Positions 6,039 through 15,164 are shown, counted from the first letter of the stretch. The stretch: DNA of 18,417 nt from GCA-2862585 sp963991165 (GCA_963991165.1 CAXDOW010000031.1:1-18417), one strand, 5' to 3'. The notes: generated by a model not told the origin, from the sequence alone. Numbers and translations: made by a program.

Positions 6039-7346
6039 TTAACCACCAAAGTCGTCGAAACGAACGTTTTCATCAGGAATACCCCAATCATCAGCCATTT
6101 TCAATACAGCTTGATTCATCAAAGGAGGCCCACAGAAGTACAATTCTATGTCTTCTGGAGCTTCGTGCTTACTCAAATATTCATCGATAACGGCTTGGTG
6201 AACAAAGCCCAAAAAGCCATCGCCTTCTTTATCATTTAAATCTTTCTTGACCTTCCATTTGTCTTCTTCCATTGGCTCTGAAAGGACTATGTTGAAAGTA
6301 AAGTTAGGAAACTCCTTTTCTAAAGAATAAAAATGATCTAAATAGAATAATTCTCTGCGAGAACGACCTCCATACCAAAAAGATACTTTTCGACCAGTTT
6401 TAAGAGTTTTGAATAGTTCGTAGAGATGCGAACGCATAGGTGCCATTCCAGCCCCACCACCAATATACAACATTTCAGCATCCGATTCATTAATGAAAAA
6501 TTCACCATAAGGGCCAGAAATCGTTACTTTATCACCAGCTTTTCGACTAAATATGTATGTCGACGCAATACCCGGATTTACATCCATCCATTCATTCTTG
6601 GCTCTATCCCAAGGAGGAGTAGCTATTCGTACGTTCAACATTACTTTTCTGCCTTCCGCAGGATAGGATGCCATAGAGTAGGCTCGAACTATTTCTTCGT
6701 CATTTTTCATTTTTAGTGGCCACAAACCGAATTTATCCCACTCTAATTTAAACTTTTCAATGTTATCTGGGTGTTCTTGAGGATGAGCAGAAATATCGAT
6801 GTCTTCATAGTTGACTTCACAATCTGGAATCTCAATTTGAATGTATCCCCCTGCCTTGTAAGGCATATCTTCAGGTATTTCAACTATGAATTCTTTGATG
6901 AAAGAGGCTACATTATAGTTAGACACAACAGTAGCTTCCCATTTTTTAACTCCAAATACCTCCTCAGGAATACTAATCTCCATATCTTCTTTGACCTTCA
7001 CTTGACAGCCTAGTCGATAATCTTCAGAAATCTCTTTCTTAGAAAAATGGGGTTCTTCAGTGGGTAAAATACTACCGCCACCAGAATGAACTTGACAGGT
7101 ACATTGAATACAAGTTCCACCACCCCCGCAAGCAGAGGGTAAAAAAATACCTTCATTACTTAGAGTTGTCAGCAAAGTAGAACCACCATCTACTTCAATT
7201 TCTTTCTCGCCGTTGATTAAAATTTTCACTTTACCTGCTGGCATTAATTTAGCTTTTGCAAACAGTAAAATACTGACCAATGCCAAAATCATAAACAAGA
7301 AAATGGCGATACTTGAAACTATTGTTGTTGTACTTAAAACTATCAT
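6039..7346 (-). CDS. nqrF: Na+-translocating NADH:quinone reductase subunit F
   Basis: Entry point for electrons: it oxidises NADH in the cytoplasm and passes electrons through FAD and a 2Fe-2S cluster into the membrane subunits. The 435 residues show one N-terminal membrane helix (about 9-30). A ferredoxin domain follows with cluster ligands Cys73, Cys79, Cys82 and Cys114 (ACGGGGTCIQC and LGCQV). The flavin-reductase domain has FAD motif R221-AYS-MAS and NADH-binding GGGAGMAP (296-303). The C-terminus has YFCGPP and the usual ending VRFDDFGG. An extra Cys84 beside the cluster is not a canonical ligand. It is the last gene of the nqrABCDEF operon, starting 18 bases after nqrE. Confidence 0.98.
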   Translation of the reverse strand: MIVLSTTTIVSSIAIFLFMILALVSILLFAKAKLMPAGKVKILINGEKEIEVDGGSTLLTTLSNEGIFLPSACGGGGTCIQCTCQVHSGGGSILPTEEPHFSKKEISEDYRLGCQVKVKEDMEISIPEEVFGVKKWEATVVSNYNVASFIKEFIVEIPEDMPYKAGGYIQIEIPDCEVNYEDIDISAHPQEHPDNIEKFKLEWDKFGLWPLKMKNDEEIVRAYSMASYPAEGRKVMLNVRIATPPWDRAKNEWMDVNPGIASTYIFSRKAGDKVTISGPYGEFFINESDAEMLYIGGGAGMAPMRSHLYELFKTLKTGRKVSFWYGGRSRRELFYLDHFYSLEKEFPNFTFNIVLSEPMEEDKWKVKKDLNDKEGDGFLGFVHQAVIDEYLSKHEAPEDIELYFCGPPLMNQAVLKMADDWGIPDENVRFDDFGG

Positions 7347-7364
7347 TAAAGTCTGTATTTCAAA

Positions 7365-7982
7365 TTATAATTTAATTCCCATAAAACTCATAAAAGCAAT
7401 CCCCATCAAGCCAGTTATGATAAAGGTAATTCCCAATCCTCTCAAAGGACCTGGAACAAGAGAATATCTAATTTTTTCTCTAATAGCAGCAATGGCCACA
7501 ATGGCTAAAAACCAACCGACCCCTGAACCTAAACCAAATACGGTGGCTTCAACAATGGAGTTGTAAGCTCTTTCTTGCATGAACAAGGAACCTCCAAGTA
7601 TCGCACAATTAACCGCTATTAATGGAAGAAAAATACCTAGGGAACCATACAAAGAGGGTGAGAACTTTTCGACAATCATTTCAACTAATTGCACCATGGA
7701 AGCAATAACCGCAATAAACATGATAAAACTCAAAAAACTTAAATCTATATCAGCAAAGGAGTCGCTTAACCATACTAAAGCTCCTTGTTTTAGCACGTAA
7801 TTCTCTAACAAATAATTGATTGGAATAGTAAATGCCAACACAAAAATAACGGCAAAACCCATTCCCACAGAGGTTTTTACTGTTTTCGATACGGCTAGAT
7901 AAGAGCACATACCTAAAAAGTAGGCAAATATCATGTTGTCAATGAAGATAGACTTAATGAAAATGTTAACTAATTCTTGCAT
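7365..7982 (-). CDS. nqrE: Na+-translocating NADH:quinone reductase subunit E
   Basis: An integral membrane subunit of about six helices that pairs with NqrD around an iron centre in the middle of the membrane, part of the electron and sodium path. The 205 residues are the normal length. The two conserved cysteine ligands are Cys26 (FLGMCSYLAVSK) and Cys126 (AVNCAILGGSLF), in the pseudo-symmetric half-helices typical of NqrD/E and RnfA/E. The start is the ATG at 7982, 11 bases after the nqrD stop. The Cys-rich small protein near apbE would be the natural candidate for iron delivery to this site, but that link is inferred. Confidence 0.98.
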   Translation of the reverse strand: MQELVNIFIKSIFIDNMIFAYFLGMCSYLAVSKTVKTSVGMGFAVIFVLAFTIPINYLLENYVLKQGALVWLSDSFADIDLSFLSFIMFIAVIASMVQLVEMIVEKFSPSLYGSLGIFLPLIAVNCAILGGSLFMQERAYNSIVEATVFGLGSGVGWFLAIVAIAAIREKIRYSLVPGPLRGLGITFIITGLMGIAFMSFMGIKL

Positions 7983-7993
7983 ATTCTAAGTAT

Positions 7994-8641
7994 TTAGGAT
8001 TCTATTAAATCTCTATTTTTCATTCGTTGTATCCAAATAATGATACCAACTGTAACTAAGGCCATAGGAGGTAAAATCATCATTCCATTATTGGCGTAAC
8101 CAAGTTCGTACAGTCCCAATTTTTCTAGAACTGGATAGCCATACAAAGTTCCTGCACCAAGCAGTTCTCTAAAAAATGCCACCGCTATTAATATCCAACC
8201 ATATCCAAAGGCATTACCCAGTCCATCAAGAAAAGATTTCCAAGGTTTATTGCCCAATGCGAAAGCTTCAAGACGTCCCATAATGATGCAGTTGGTAATG
8301 ATAAGACCAACAAAAACGGACAATTCTTTACTAACGTCATATACAAAAGCTCTTAACACTTGATCTACCAAAATAACCAAGGAGGCAATGACCACCAATT
8401 GCACAATAATTCGTATTCGTGATGGTATTAAGTTACGCATAAGTGATACCACCACATTAGCAACCGACATTACTACAATTACTGAAATAGCCATCACAAC
8501 GGCAGGTTTAAGTTGTACTGTTATAGCTAAAGCCGAACAAATTCCTAGAACTTGTGTGGTGACAGGATTATTGTCGTTTAATGGGTCGGTTATTAATTTT
8601 CTGTTTTTGGTAGAAAATAAGGATTCTTTCTTCTTACTCAT
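7994..8641 (-). CDS. nqrD: Na+-translocating NADH:quinone reductase subunit D
   Basis: Membrane partner of NqrE, homologous to it and inserted in the opposite orientation; together they hold the intramembrane iron centre. The 215 residues have about six helices, with conserved cysteines Cys35 (LGICSALAIT) and Cys118 (ITNCIIMGRLEAFA). The N-terminal 20 residues (MSKKKESLFSTKNRKLITDP) are cytosolic and basic. The ATG shares its A with the stop codon of nqrC (TAATG arrangement at 8643-8639), so translation is probably coupled. Confidence 0.98.
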   Translation of the reverse strand: MSKKKESLFSTKNRKLITDPLNDNNPVTTQVLGICSALAITVQLKPAVVMAISVIVVMSVANVVVSLMRNLIPSRIRIIVQLVVIASLVILVDQVLRAFVYDVSKELSVFVGLIITNCIIMGRLEAFALGNKPWKSFLDGLGNAFGYGWILIAVAFFRELLGAGTLYGYPVLEKLGLYELGYANNGMMILPPMALVTVGIIIWIQRMKNRDLIES

Positions 8642-9411
8642 TATCTTAGGTAATTTAAGGTGTATGCGGTGGAAGTACTGTCCATTAATAAAGTATCCAC
8701 TGCAGACTCTAGGGTATTATTTCTTTTTTCGATGAGAAATGGCAGATAGTTGGAAAGTCGCTCATCTAACATATCAGACACTCCATCAGCCGTAATGGTT
8801 CCTCCGGAGATACCATCAACAGCGTGTAAATCATCGGGTTTAGCGCCACCTTTAACGACTTTAATAGATTTGAATTCAGCTCCATCAAATATTTGTTTGC
8901 CGATAAATGGTTCTTGAAACCAACTTAATGAAATTTCCGCACCCAAACCAGGTGTTTCACTTTTGTGATCAAAAACAGCTCCTGAAACAGTACTCATATC
9001 ATCGTTTAACGCTATGAAACCCCAAATTGGACCCCATAATCCTTTGCCTCTGAGAGGAATAATGTATGAAGTAGTCCCTTCATCTTGACTTTCAAAAATT
9101 GGAAAAACTTGACTTTCTTTACTTTTCTTGAGTTCTTTTCCAAGATCGATTGTAAAGGCATCGCCTTCAACTAATTCACCATTCATATTGATGACATAAG
9201 AATCAGTAATTTTTTCTTTGTACACCTTGGCCGCTTCTTCTCTACTGACTTCTATTCCAAGGGTGGACAGAATATTTTGTTTTTTCTCAGCCTCAACGTT
9301 TTTGTCTTGTAGTGGTTTCAAACTGATGGCCGCTACAGAAAGTAATGATGCTACTATAAGCACCATAACGGCCGCAAAACCAAAGATGTAGGTATTTTTA
9401 TTAACATCCAT
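8641..9411 (-). CDS. nqrC: Na+-translocating NADH:quinone reductase subunit C, FMN-carrying
   Basis: A periplasmic subunit held by one N-terminal helix (about residues 9-30) that carries a covalently bound FMN. The 256 residues include the FMN-binding domain, with GKGLWGPIWGF (122-132), HKSETPGLGAEIS (149-161) and the flavinylation site D199-GISGGT-IT. The acceptor should be Thr205, attached by ApbE. The motif reads S-G-G-T where the well-studied Vibrio proteins have S-G-A-T. The leading Asp and the terminal Thr are kept. It starts 1 base after the nqrB stop and overlaps nqrD by 1 base. Confidence 0.97.
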   Translation of the reverse strand: MDVNKNTYIFGFAAVMVLIVASLLSVAAISLKPLQDKNVEAEKKQNILSTLGIEVSREEAAKVYKEKITDSYVINMNGELVEGDAFTIDLGKELKKSKESQVFPIFESQDEGTTSYIIPLRGKGLWGPIWGFIALNDDMSTVSGAVFDHKSETPGLGAEISLSWFQEPFIGKQIFDGAEFKSIKVVKGGAKPDDLHAVDGISGGTITADGVSDMLDERLSNYLPFLIEKRNNTLESAVDTLLMDSTSTAYTLNYLR

Positions 9412-9412
9412 T

Positions 9413-10561
9413 TTATATCGTTTTTAGTCGTTTTAGTCGTTTATTGATATTGGCCTGGACAACATAGTGATCGATGAGCGGTGCAAAAATATTCATGAGA
9501 AGAATAGCTAACATCATCCCTTCTGGATAGGCCGGATTGAACACACGGATAAGAATGGCAAATACGCCTATTAAAAATCCATAAATGTACTTTCCAATGT
9601 TGGTTTGGGAACCCGTTACTGGATCGGTAGCCATAAAGACTGCTCCAAAAGCAAAACTACCAATGATGAGATGAATCTCTGCTGGAGTGGTCATCAATTC
9701 GTTGGCTCCCCACAAATTAAACAGAGAGGCCATCAAAAAACCACCTACAAAAGTAGATAAGATAATTCTCCAACTTCCAATGCCTGTGGCTATAAGTATA
9801 AGTGCGCCGAGCATAATGGCAATAAAAGACGTTTCGCCAACTGAACCAGGAATACCACCGATCATCATATCCATAGAACTCCAATTAAGAGATTGCCAAC
9901 TGCTAGAGGCAGCTAACTCCCCCAATATGGTAGAACCCGAATGACCATCAACCATAGCTTTGTGGACCCATACTTTATCTCCCGACATAAATATAGGATA
10001 AGCAAAAAATAAGAAAGCACGTGCGGTTAAGGCAGGGTTCAGAATATTCATTCCTGTACCTCCGAATACTTCCTTGCCAATGACGACAGCAAAAATTACG
10101 GAAATAGCTAGCATCCAAAGTGGCACATCAATAGGCATGGTTAAAGGTATTAACAAGCCTGTTACTAAATACCCTTCATTAACCGAGTGACCTCTATATA
10201 TAGCAAAAGCAAATTCGACTGCTAAACCAACTCCATAGGAGACGATTATAAGAGGCATAAATTTCCAAAATCCAAACATGAAATTTTCAAATAGAGTAGC
10301 TGTTTCTCCAATGGCCAAGTGGTATTGATAGCCCACATTCCACATACCAAACAACATGCATGGAATTAGTGCAATAATGACTAAGAACATGGTTCTTTTT
10401 AAATCAATGGCGTCTCTAATGTGTGCTCCCTTGTGTGTAGTATGGTTGGGAACAAACAAAAACGTTTCAAAGGCATCGTATGCCGGATACATCTTTTCCA
10501 GTTTGCCTCCTTTTTCAAAATGAGGCTTGACTGCTTCTAATAAATTTTTAAACAATTTCAT
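9413..10561 (-). CDS. nqrB: Na+-translocating NADH:quinone reductase subunit B, FMN-carrying
   Basis: The large membrane subunit that forms the sodium channel and carries riboflavin and a covalent FMN. The 382 residues have a soluble N-terminus followed by about eight to ten helices. NEGYLVTGLLIPLTMP (128-143), NPALTARAFLFFAYP (175-189) and ATDPVTGSQT (311-320) are family signatures. The ApbE acceptor site is D205-GHSGST-IL, with Thr211 the predicted FMN-threonine. The third position is Ser instead of the Ala of the textbook SGAT motif. The ATG at 10561 follows the nqrA stop by 2 bases. Confidence 0.98.
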   Translation of the reverse strand: MKLFKNLLEAVKPHFEKGGKLEKMYPAYDAFETFLFVPNHTTHKGAHIRDAIDLKRTMFLVIIALIPCMLFGMWNVGYQYHLAIGETATLFENFMFGFWKFMPLIIVSYGVGLAVEFAFAIYRGHSVNEGYLVTGLLIPLTMPIDVPLWMLAISVIFAVVIGKEVFGGTGMNILNPALTARAFLFFAYPIFMSGDKVWVHKAMVDGHSGSTILGELAASSSWQSLNWSSMDMMIGGIPGSVGETSFIAIMLGALILIATGIGSWRIILSTFVGGFLMASLFNLWGANELMTTPAEIHLIIGSFAFGAVFMATDPVTGSQTNIGKYIYGFLIGVFAILIRVFNPAYPEGMMLAILLMNIFAPLIDHYVVQANINKRLKRLKTI

Positions 10562-10563
10562 GA

Positions 10564-11913
10564 TTAACTACATTCTTTTTTTATCAAATCTAACCCCTCG
10601 CGAATGATGCTTTGCACTTCCATTTTAGAAGTACATACAAATTCGCACAAGGCCACATCTTCTGGTGATATTTCATAAATTCCTAATTGCTCCATTTGGT
10701 CAATGTCTTGAATCAAACATGCCTTTATTAATTGCATTGGGTAGATATCCATTGGGAGTACTTTTTCGTACTGTCCAGTTACTACATACGCTCTTTCTTC
10801 GCCGTTGTAGTTGGTGTTAAGAGCATATTTTTTAGATGGAAAAAGCCACGAAAAATAAGACTTTGACATGGAAAACTTGTTAAGGTTTGGCGATAACCAT
10901 CCCAAAAAATCTTGTTGATTTCCTTCCTCCAGTACTGTAATCTGAGAGTCATAGAATCCAAGACAACCATCTTGTTCAATTTGAGTGCCAGTTAGGGCAT
11001 TTCCACTAATAAATCGATTGTTATTGCCGATGATGGCATTTTCAGCCAGCATATTTTTAATAGAAGCACCAGAAATAGTTCTATAGTAACGTGGTTTTTC
11101 GACCTGTGGACCAGTAAGGGCCACTATTCTTGACACATCGTACTTGCCGTCTGAAAATAATCGAGATATTGTCAACACATCTTGTGGGTATAAGTACCAC
11201 ACCACATCGCCTTTGTTGATGGGGTCAATGTGATGAATTTGAACGCCCACATTACCTGCTGGGTGAACGCCCATTATTCTATTCACACTTACTCCCTCGC
11301 AGGATGTAAAGACTTTTGAAGGGTTTGTGTTTCCATCGACGTTCAAGTGAACTAGGCCATCTGTTAGTTTTTTGAGAATGTCAATTCCTTTTTGGAACTC
11401 TTCATCTAAGCCGTGAACAACAAAGTCGTTATCCGGAGCCAAAGGAGCAGTATTGAAAGTAGAAATAAAAATTGCTTTAGGAGTATCCTCAGGATTGGCG
11501 ATAATGTCAAAAGGTTTTTGACGGATAAAGGGCCACACCCCACTTTTCAAAAGTAAATCAATAATATCGCTTCTAGAAGATTCGTTTGGTGAGCTAAATT
11601 TCTCATAGCTGATTTCGCTATCAGCTTTCAATCTAATCTCCATAATTTTTCGTTTTGCACCACGAACTATCGATTCAACCGTACCACTCACTGGCGATGA
11701 AAAACGAATGCTATCATTGTATTTATCGAAAAAAAGACACGTACCAGCATTAACCTTGTCACCTTCTTTGACCGCAAGTTTAGGGGTCAAACCATGAAAG
11801 TCTGTGGGTTTCAAACAAAATAATTCGGATTGTGGAATGCTGGCATATACCTTGTCGGCCTCTCCTTTGAGTGTAATTTTTAGGCCTTTTTTAAGTCTGA
11901 TATCTTTTGACAT
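10564..11913 (-). CDS. nqrA: Na+-translocating NADH:quinone reductase subunit A
   Basis: A peripheral cytoplasmic subunit, first gene of the operon, lacking bound redox cofactors and packed against NqrB near the quinone site. The 449 residues are the usual length. The N-terminus MSKDIRLKKGLKITLKG and KPTDFHGLTPKLAVKEGDKV (about 36-55) form the barrel-sandwich region shared with RnfC-type proteins. GVHPAGNVGVQIHHIDPI (about 216-233) and the FLGW(L)SP segment (about 338-344) are typical of the family. No membrane segment is seen. It has a clear promoter upstream and is divergent from the plug-domain lipoprotein gene. In Bacteroidota the complex would pass electrons to menaquinone. Confidence 0.98.
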   Translation of the reverse strand: MSKDIRLKKGLKITLKGEADKVYASIPQSELFCLKPTDFHGLTPKLAVKEGDKVNAGTCLFFDKYNDSIRFSSPVSGTVESIVRGAKRKIMEIRLKADSEISYEKFSSPNESSRSDIIDLLLKSGVWPFIRQKPFDIIANPEDTPKAIFISTFNTAPLAPDNDFVVHGLDEEFQKGIDILKKLTDGLVHLNVDGNTNPSKVFTSCEGVSVNRIMGVHPAGNVGVQIHHIDPINKGDVVWYLYPQDVLTISRLFSDGKYDVSRIVALTGPQVEKPRYYRTISGASIKNMLAENAIIGNNNRFISGNALTGTQIEQDGCLGFYDSQITVLEEGNQQDFLGWLSPNLNKFSMSKSYFSWLFPSKKYALNTNYNGEERAYVVTGQYEKVLPMDIYPMQLIKACLIQDIDQMEQLGIYEISPEDVALCEFVCTSKMEVQSIIREGLDLIKKECS

Positions 11914-11944
11914 CCTTCTGTAATAAAATTATGAATTTACGAAG

Positions 11945-11960
11945 CAAAAATATACATTTG
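11945..11960. promoter_or_regulatory. Palindromic element upstream of nqrA, twin of the apbE element
   Basis: CAAAAATATACATTTG is a perfect match to CAAAnnTATAnnTTTG. The minus-strand half is the nqrA -7 box. The plus-strand half, TACATTTG (11953-11960), could start transcription towards the plug-domain gene, with a leader of 70-110 nt and no TTG at -33. Positions 11944-11961 match 5491-5508 at 17 of 18 bases. The 121-base region between nqrA and the frame opening at 12035 otherwise holds only AT-rich sequence. Confidence 0.5.
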
Positions 11961-11973
11961 TGTCAAACTACAA
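11945..11973 (-). promoter_or_regulatory. Predicted promoter of the nqrABCDEF operon
   Basis: On the minus strand, TTG (11973-11971), 18 bases, and TATTTTTG (11952-11945) match the Bacteroidota consensus. The -7 box lies 31 bases before the nqrA ATG, giving a leader of roughly 25 nt. The box is half of the CAAAnnTATAnnTTTG palindrome described separately. Confidence 0.65.
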
Positions 11974-12073
11974 CGCCTAAATATTCATAAGAATTTTTAA
12001 TTTATACTAATTCTAAATAATAACCACTTAACAAATGCTAGAGTCTTCTTTCAGCTACTTTTTTCACACTAAA

Positions 12074-13453
12074 ATGACTTGTTTGTTAAAAAAAAATGCT
12101 TCCGTTTTTTTTGTTTTCATGCTTTTTTTGGTCAGTTGTAATAATTCTAAGAAAATAACCACCTCTGAAGTTTCTGTAAGCTCAGAAAAAACTGATACTT
12201 TGACACAAGATAACATGCCCTCCAATGCGGATGATGTGGTTGTCGAAGAGAGTATTCAAAATAGAATTTACAGTCCTAGCATAAAATCCGTATTTCTCTA
12301 TCCTCAGGGGGTTGAGTTAGGCAATCCGCTCATTCACCTTTCATCTCAGGAGAAACTACTCTTACAATTTGACGACTTGTCAGAAAACCCCAAAAACTTC
12401 TATTACACTTACATACACTGTAACGCCGATTGGACGCCATCAGATTTACTCCAAAATGAGTATTTAGAAGGCTTTTTTGAAGAACCTATTTTGAATTATC
12501 AATTTTCTTTCAACACCATTCAAAACTACATACATTACAGTACGAGCATTCCTAGCCAAAGTATGAAACCGTTACTTTCTGGCAATTATCAACTTATTGT
12601 TTACGAAGAAGGCCAAAGAGACAACCCCATATTAAGTAAACGCTTTATGGTGTTAGAAGAATTAGTAAACCTGCTTGGATCGGTCAAACGAGCCACAGAT
12701 TTAAACCAAAGAAATTATCAACATGAAATCGATTTTAGCATTCATCATCCAGGATATGAAATAGACAATCCTTTTGGCGATATTAGTGTTGTCATTTCTC
12801 AAAATGGCCGTTGGGATAACGCCATTTCGGGCCTTCAACCTGTTTTTGTCAAAGACCAAGAAATTGTCTATGACTACGAAGAAGAGAATTGTTTTGACGC
12901 TGGTAACGAATACCGTTTTTTTGAATTTCAAAGTTTGAGATACATTTCAGAACGACTAGCCAACATTGACTTTGTCAACGATACCAATATTGTTGTACTA
13001 AAAACCGACTACCCCCGCCCTTTTCAGCGCTACTCAAGTTTAGTTCAAGATATCAATGGGCGGTGTTTGGTTCGCGTTCAAGAAGGTAGTCAAGACCAAA
13101 CGGAAGCCGATTATGCTATCGTTCGATTTAGTTTGCCATACGAGCACGAAATTACTCATGGCCATCTTTTCATCTTTGGGCAAATTAGCGATTATGGCTT
13201 TCCCTCAACCCACCAAATGAAATACAATCCCACACTCAAGCAATATGAAGGTGAAATTTATCTCAAACAAGGGTATTACAACTATGAGTATGTCTTAAAA
13301 AAGCACGATGGACAAACGCTCAATCGTTTTATTGAAGGCACTCATTATCAAACTATTAATGATTATTTCATTTATATTTATCACCGTCCTAGCGGGGAAC
13401 AATTTGATCAATTAATAGGTTTTAAAAAACTCACTTCAAAAGACTTGTTATGA
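12074..13453 (+). CDS. Lipoprotein with type IX secretion system plug domain (DUF5103)
   Basis: A 459-residue lipoprotein of the DUF5103 family. A Flavobacterium member of this family was found as the periplasmic Plug that seals the SprA translocon of the type IX secretion system. The signal peptide MTCLLKKNASVFFVFMLFLVSC ends in a lipobox (LVSC) with Cys22. A low-complexity Ser/Thr linker follows, then the family's beta-rich body, including VFLYPQGVELGNPLIHLSS, YYTYIHCNADWTPSDLLQNE and VSQNGRWDNAISGLQPVF-like segments (the last preceded by VVI). The C-terminal half resembles GQISDYGFPS...MKYNP. The frame opens 39 bases earlier at ATG 12035. I prefer 12074 because it gives a normal short, basic signal-peptide N-region, but the longer form cannot be excluded. 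It is divergent from nqrA. Confidence 0.88.
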   Translation: MTCLLKKNASVFFVFMLFLVSCNNSKKITTSEVSVSSEKTDTLTQDNMPSNADDVVVEESIQNRIYSPSIKSVFLYPQGVELGNPLIHLSSQEKLLLQFDDLSENPKNFYYTYIHCNADWTPSDLLQNEYLEGFFEEPILNYQFSFNTIQNYIHYSTSIPSQSMKPLLSGNYQLIVYEEGQRDNPILSKRFMVLEELVNLLGSVKRATDLNQRNYQHEIDFSIHHPGYEIDNPFGDISVVISQNGRWDNAISGLQPVFVKDQEIVYDYEEENCFDAGNEYRFFEFQSLRYISERLANIDFVNDTNIVVLKTDYPRPFQRYSSLVQDINGRCLVRVQEGSQDQTEADYAIVRFSLPYEHEITHGHLFIFGQISDYGFPSTHQMKYNPTLKQYEGEIYLKQGYYNYEYVLKKHDGQTLNRFIEGTHYQTINDYFIYIYHRPSGEQFDQLIGFKKLTSKDLL

Positions 13454-13475
13454 TGTGATTAATGGTCTAAATTTG
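13445..13475 (+). promoter_or_regulatory. Predicted pruA promoter
   Basis: TTG (13445-13447), 20 bases, and TAAATTTG (13468-13475) match the Bacteroidota consensus. The TTG lies inside the end of the preceding gene. The -7 box ends 27 bases before the pruA ATG. It indicates that pruA is transcribed on its own, not only by read-through. Confidence 0.65.
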
Positions 13476-13502
13476 TCACCAAATTAAATTAAAGTAAACA
13501 CT

Positions 13503-15128
13503 ATGTCCAACGGTTTTTTCAATGTACCTGTCGCTACCAATGAGCCCGTCAAATCGTACGAGCCCAACAGTTCAGAAAGAGAAGAATTACTAAACACCTA
13601 CAAAGAAATGTATAACTCCAAGGTCGATGTACCACTTTACATTGGCGGACAAGAAATACATACATCAGAAACAAAAGGTATATTTCCACCTCACGACCAT
13701 CAACATCAATTGGGTCAATATAGTGTGGCTAGCAGTGACCATATACACCAAGCCATCGATGCGGCCTTAAAAGCTAGAGAACAATGGGCCGCCATGCCAT
13801 GGCACCAAAGAGTATCTATCTTTTTGAAAGCTGCTGAATTACTAGCCGGGCCATTCAGAGCTAAAATCAACGCTGCCACCATGTTGGCACAGTCTAAAAA
13901 TGTGTTTCAAGCAGAAATAGATGCTGCCTGCGAACTCATCGACTTCTTCAAATTCAATGCTGAATATGTCTCACAATTGTATAGCGAACAACCTGAATCC
14001 GCATCAGGAATGTGGAATCGATTAGAACACCGACCATTGGAAGGATTTGTTCTTGCTATCACCCCATTTAATTTTACTTCTATTTGTGCCAATTTGTGTG
14101 CTGCACCAGCCATATTGGGCAATGTAGTAGTATGGAAACCAGCAGGAACACAAGTTTATTCTGCCAAGGTAATTATGGATTTATTTAAAGCAGCTGGCCT
14201 TCCCGATGGCGTTATCAACTTAGTTCCCTCAAGTGGACCCGTTATTGGTGACGTAGTGTTTAATCACAAAGATTTTGCCGGCTTACATTTTACTGGATCT
14301 ACAGGCGTATTCAGAAACTTATGGAAAACCATTGGCAACAACATTGCCAATTACAGAAGTTACCCAAGAATAGTCGGTGAAACAGGAGGAAAAGACTTCA
14401 TTGTGGCTCACGAATCAGCCGTAGCCGCTGAAGTAGCAACTGGAATTTCAAGAGGTGCCTTCGAATATCAAGGTCAGAAATGCTCTGCCGCTTCTAGGGC
14501 CTATATCCCTTCCAATATTTGGGATGAGGTAAAGGCACAAATTGTAGCCGACACCAAATCCTTTAAAATGGGAAGCCCAGAAGACCCATCTAACTTCATC
14601 AATGCCGTTATTGATGAAAAGGCCTTCGATAAAATTGCAGAATACATTGACTTCATAAAAGAGCAATCGGATGCTGAAATAATAGCTGGTGGTGGTTACG
14701 ATAAATCAAAAGGATATTTCATTGAACCAACCGTTGTAGTCACTACAAATCCGACATTTCGAACCATGTGTGAAGAAATTTTCGGACCCGTCATTACGAT
14801 TTACGTCTATGATCCAAAAGATTGGCACGATACCTTACAATTAGTGGATTCTACTAGCGAATACGCTTTAACAGGTGCTATCTTCTCCACTGATCGATAC
14901 GCCATTGAAGAGGCCTCTAAAGCATTAGAAAATGCCGCCGGAAACTTCTACATCAATGACAAGCCCACCGGTGCTGTTGTCGGTCAACAACCTTTTGGTG
15001 GAGCTCGTGGATCAGGTACCAACGATAAAGCTGGATCCATATTAAATCTGTTGAGATGGGTATCGCCTCGGACCATCAAAGAAACTTTTGTTCCTGCGCA
15101 AGACTACAAGTATCCATTTTTAGGATAA
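13503..15128 (+). CDS. pruA: L-glutamate gamma-semialdehyde (1-pyrroline-5-carboxylate) dehydrogenase
   Basis: The second step of proline catabolism: NAD-dependent oxidation of glutamate semialdehyde to glutamate in the cytoplasm. At 541 residues it matches the stand-alone PruA/ALDH4 class, not the bifunctional PutA. ALDH landmarks are TPFNFTS (187-193), WKPAGTQVYSA (211-221), FTGST (263-267), the general base Glu293 in VGETGGKDF, and the catalytic Cys327 in GQKCSAASR. IFGPVITIYVY lies in the C-terminal part. NDKPTGAVVGQQPFGGARGSGTNDKAG is the PruA C-terminal signature. It has its own promoter and is followed within 8 bases by a strong hairpin terminator. No proline dehydrogenase gene is in the window. 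Confidence 0.98.
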   Translation: MSNGFFNVPVATNEPVKSYEPNSSEREELLNTYKEMYNSKVDVPLYIGGQEIHTSETKGIFPPHDHQHQLGQYSVASSDHIHQAIDAALKAREQWAAMPWHQRVSIFLKAAELLAGPFRAKINAATMLAQSKNVFQAEIDAACELIDFFKFNAEYVSQLYSEQPESASGMWNRLEHRPLEGFVLAITPFNFTSICANLCAAPAILGNVVVWKPAGTQVYSAKVIMDLFKAAGLPDGVINLVPSSGPVIGDVVFNHKDFAGLHFTGSTGVFRNLWKTIGNNIANYRSYPRIVGETGGKDFIVAHESAVAAEVATGISRGAFEYQGQKCSAASRAYIPSNIWDEVKAQIVADTKSFKMGSPEDPSNFINAVIDEKAFDKIAEYIDFIKEQSDAEIIAGGGYDKSKGYFIEPTVVVTTNPTFRTMCEEIFGPVITIYVYDPKDWHDTLQLVDSTSEYALTGAIFSTDRYAIEEASKALENAAGNFYINDKPTGAVVGQQPFGGARGSGTNDKAGSILNLLRWVSPRTIKETFVPAQDYKYPFLG

Positions 15129-15135
15129 TTTAAGG

Positions 15136-15164
15136 AGCGTTGAAGCATACATTCAACGCTTTTT
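15136..15164 (+). terminator. Rho-independent terminator of pruA
   Basis: A perfect 9-bp stem, AGCGTTGAA (15136-15144) with TTCAACGCT (15152-15160), encloses a 7-base loop and is followed by TTTT. It begins 8 bases after the pruA stop. It is the only clear intrinsic terminator I found in the window. Confidence 0.85.

Noticed and set aside
11979..11998. Inverted repeat AAATATTC-ataa-GAATTTTT upstream of the plug-domain gene
   Set aside because: It has seven of eight pairs but only one G-C pair, in an AT-rich spacer, so it is likely chance. It is too weak for a terminator or operator claim.
12035..12073. The 13-residue N-terminal extension of the plug-domain lipoprotein
   Set aside because: It would push the signal-peptide hydrophobic core away from the N-terminus; the ATG at 12074 gives a standard lipoprotein signal. 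It is not excluded, only less likely.
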